Positions 61,956 to 64,000 of a stretch of 64,000 bases of DNA are shown here, piece after piece. The notes under the pieces were generated by a model that saw only the letters and a program-made list of their open reading frames with translations, had not been told where the DNA came from and made no database searches. A program made the position numbers and the translations under genes. The DNA comes from Cyclobacterium sp. SYSU L10401 (GTDB lineage Bacteria; Bacteroidota; Bacteroidia; Cytophagales; Cyclobacteriaceae): contig NZ_WOFO01000011.1 in assembly GCF_010993705.1 (NCBI RefSeq), forward strand, positions 1 through 64,000, given 5' to 3'. Positions within the stretch are counted from its first letter, which is position 1; every line of letters begins with the position of its first letter.

Positions 61956-62468
61956 TTAGTAAGCAAGGCCTAACCGTTTGTAAATGAAATGCATCAACCA
62001 GGCAGGTCCAATCAATAAAAATTGAAGGTCTTTGAAAAAAGATGGTTTCTTACCTTCAATTTTATGTCCGTAAAATTGAAGTATCCAGGCCAATACAAAG
62101 AGAAGTATACAAAATAACCAAAAAGGGAAAGGCAAAATTAAGCTCAGGAAGCTGGAGAGCGCCAGACAGCTTGCGGAAAACAACAACATCCCTAATGCCA
62201 GTGGTGGAGAAAGGGAATAATAGTAGAAGAAAACCAGCAATAAAATCAATGTGGCCCAATTGGCAAAATCTCCCAAAATCGAATTGAATTCAAGCATGGG
62301 TCCGGCTGGAATACTGTAAATCAGGCCCACTATACTAAAGAAAATGGCAGGGACACAAACCCAGTGAATGATTTTGTTAGTAGGGTGTCGGTGGCTGAAC
62401 CCATACTCCTCCAAGAGATGATCAATCCTCCTCATGATCAAGGTATTTGTGCGTTTGATAATTTGCAT
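61956..62468 (-). CDS. Mpo1-like (DUF962/YGL010w) membrane protein
   Basis: The 170-aa product has the DUF962 opening EEYGFSHRHPTNKIIHWVCV (conserved HPxNxxxHxxxVP pattern) and IYSIPAGPMLEFN. Four membrane helices follow, then AWILQFYGHKIEGKKPSFF (the second conserved HxxxEGKKPA motif). Mpo1 of yeast is a dioxygenase in 2-hydroxy fatty acid alpha-oxidation; bacterial members are largely uncharacterised. The metal-binding histidines are present. Confidence 0.9.
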   Translation of the reverse strand: MQIIKRTNTLIMRRIDHLLEEYGFSHRHPTNKIIHWVCVPAIFFSIVGLIYSIPAGPMLEFNSILGDFANWATLILLLVFFYYYSLSPPLALGMLLFSASCLALSSFLSLILPFPFWLFCILLFVLAWILQFYGHKIEGKKPSFFKDLQFLLIGPAWLMHFIYKRLGLAY

Positions 62469-62632
62469 TAAGTTAGTTAAAAAAAATGATATACATGCAA
62501 CAGTCTTTTATTTTAAAATTTTATTCGGATATGTTCTTCGTTTAGGCCAATAATGAAAGAGTTCTGTCTGTGAAGAGCGTAAATTCATATTTTTTTTTAA
62601 CTTTAAGCTTTTCTATGCCACATGATTGATAA

Positions 62633-64000
62633 ATGACTAGTCCTTCAAAAAAACCTTCCTTAGGGGAAGCTTTATTTCCGATTATTTTCCTGATTGTCCT
62701 TTTGGCCATCAACATAAATGTCTTTGGTACGGACGGCCTTTTGGGCTCGAATCAGTTGGTTCTGGTGATTTCATCAGGAATAGCTGGGTTGATAGCCGTT
62801 TTTAGACTGGGTGTAAAATGGGATAGGGTACAGGATGGTATTGTCAAGAGCATTTCTTCAGCCATGTCCTCTATATTGATTTTGCTTTTAATCGGTTCAC
62901 TGGCCGGTACCTGGATGATTAGTGGTATCGTGCCTGCCATGATTTATTATGGGCTTCAGGTGTTGAATCCCACCATTTTTCTGCTGGCGGCCTGTGTAGT
63001 TTGCGGGGTGGTATCCGTTTCCACGGGAAGCAGTTGGACGACGGTAGCCACGGTAGGGGTGGCTTTGCTGGGTATAGGGAAGGCCTTGGGATTTGGAGAA
63101 GGCATCATTGGAGGAGCCATTATTTCAGGAGCCTATTTCGGAGATAAAATGTCTCCCTTGTCTGATACCACCAACCTGGCTCCGGCCATGGCAGGTACGG
63201 ATCTTTTTACCCATATCCGGCACATGGTCAAAACTACTGTTCCCTCCATCTCCATTACCCTTGTCATATTTGGAATTATTGGGATTTGGGGACAACCAGC
63301 CGGTACCATAGGCCAGGTGGAGGAGATATCCAGGGTGATTTCCGATACATTTGCCATCAATGGCTGGCTTTTTATCGTACCTGTGTTGGTACTTTTGCTT
63401 ATCATCAAGAAAGTACCAGCCATACCTACGCTACTGGCCGGGGCCCTGTTGGGAGCATTATTTGCTGTGATTTTTCAGGGGGAAGTGATTAGAGAACTCG
63501 CTGGCGATAGGGAAGGTGGGGCGGCATTGCAAACTTTCCAAATTGTAATGGGATCGCTTTTCGGAGATACCGCCATTGTCACATCCAATGATATAGTCAA
63601 TGAATTATTGGTCACAGGCGGAATGGCAGGCATGCTGTACACCGTTTGGCTGATTATTTGTGCCATGGTTTTTGGTGGAATCATGGAAGTAAGTGGTATG
63701 TTAAAAGTCATCGCTGAGGCAGTAATCAGCAAAGTTAACTCTGTGGGGTCATTGATTGCCGCCACAGCGGGAACAGGTGTGTTTTTTAACATCACTACTT
63801 CCGATCAGTACCTGGCCATCCTGGTGCCAGGCCGGATGTATTCTGATATTTACAGGAAAAGAGGGTTAAAAGGCGAAAACCTAAGCCGGACACTGGAAGA
63901 CAGTGCTACCGTGACCTCGGTTCTCATTCCCTGGAATACCTGTGGAGCTACCCAGGCATCGGTTTTGGGAGTGGCTACACTGACTTATGCACCTTATTGT
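62633..64000 (+). CDS. NhaC-family Na+/H+ antiporter, 3' end outside window
   Basis: ATG 62633 opens a frame that runs off the right edge (456 codons seen). It begins MTSPSKKPSLGEALFPIIFL and has NhaC signatures: TGSSWTTVATVGVALLGIG, GAIISGAYFGDKMSPLSDTT near residues 162-181, then NLAPAMAGTDLFTHI, and later SVLIPWNTCGATQASVLG. About 9-10 membrane helices are visible. NhaC-type antiporters export sodium in exchange for protons and fit a marine or saline lifestyle (inference). Family members are about 480-500 residues, so only the C-terminus is missing. Confidence 0.95.
   Translation, partial: MTSPSKKPSLGEALFPIIFLIVLLAININVFGTDGLLGSNQLVLVISSGIAGLIAVFRLGVKWDRVQDGIVKSISSAMSSILILLLIGSLAGTWMISGIVPAMIYYGLQVLNPTIFLLAACVVCGVVSVSTGSSWTTVATVGVALLGIGKALGFGEGIIGGAIISGAYFGDKMSPLSDTTNLAPAMAGTDLFTHIRHMVKTTVPSISITLVIFGIIGIWGQPAGTIGQVEEISRVISDTFAINGWLFIVPVLVLLLIIKKVPAIPTLLAGALLGALFAVIFQGEVIRELAGDREGGAALQTFQIVMGSLFGDTAIVTSNDIVNELLVTGGMAGMLYTVWLIICAMVFGGIMEVSGMLKVIAEAVISKVNSVGSLIAATAGTGVFFNITTSDQYLAILVPGRMYSDIYRKRGLKGENLSRTLEDSATVTSVLIPWNTCGATQASVLGVATLTYAPYC

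Overview
The window looks like a chromosomal segment of a Bacteroidota bacterium, probably order Cytophagales and near Cyclobacteriaceae (inference). Supporting signs are the gene families (GH92 mannosidase, DUF4221 lipoprotein, WbqC, ClpC, DUF3108), promoters of the TTTG-N20-TAnnTTTG type, an almost complete lack of Shine-Dalgarno sequences except before rpsU, and a Bacteroidota-type tyrosine integrase. The window falls into two halves that meet at a tRNA-Ser gene near 26.0 kb.

The left half (1 to about 25.95 kb) is an AT-rich genomic island. Its integrase gene lies next to the 3' end of tRNA-Ser(UGA). From the tRNA inward come the integrase, two unrecognised genes that follow it, an excisionase-like HTH protein, a degenerate primase-zinc-finger-like protein and a Toprim/RecA-fold ATPase. 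Next is a AAA ATPase plus subtilisin-like protease pair (16.4-19.9 kb). Then comes a retron-like locus (6.1-15.0 kb) beside a divergent WYL-domain regulator. Further out are a DUF1566 lipoprotein, an exported Cys-rich protein with a small Cys-rich ORF, two tandem PAS-LuxR regulators, and remnants of IS21-family elements. No second attachment site was found, so the island probably continues beyond position 1.

The retron-like locus is the most interesting feature. A reverse transcriptase with retron hallmarks (NAxxH, YADD and a VTG-like ATG motif) is preceded by a 231-nt segment bounded by an 18-nt inverted repeat, the a1/a2 layout expected of an msr-msd RNA. In between are two short hairpins and one long stem-loop. 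The RT is followed without gaps by an unrecognised 406-aa protein and a 742-aa protein carrying a canonical receiver domain, receiver-like N-terminal parts and a C-terminal HEPN-type R-x5-H motif. A RecD-like SF1 helicase and a TPR/OB-like protein follow. A 58-aa zinc-ribbon ORF precedes the RNA. I do not recall a described retron type with this gene set.

The right half (26-64 kb) is ordinary core genome with higher GC. It holds a YihY/thioesterase/MltG cluster, threonylcarbamoyl-AMP synthase, WbqC, clpC, a GH92 mannosidase with galE, and rpsU-xerC-hpf. It continues with membrane glycosyltransferases and a flippase-like protein, a Nudix hydrolase, the rplM-rpsI-rpsB-tsf operon, a DUF4221 lipoprotein, and an RluA-type pseudouridine synthase. 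A HepT/MNT-like pair, a PhoR/PhoB-like two-component pair, recA, a MacB-like permease, queA, a Kef-type antiporter, an Mpo1-like protein and a 3'-truncated NhaC antiporter complete it. Intergenic gaps contain recurring palindromes, two copies of a dispersed repeat opening with a GTAC-capped hairpin, and one strongly folded 73-nt element of unknown role.
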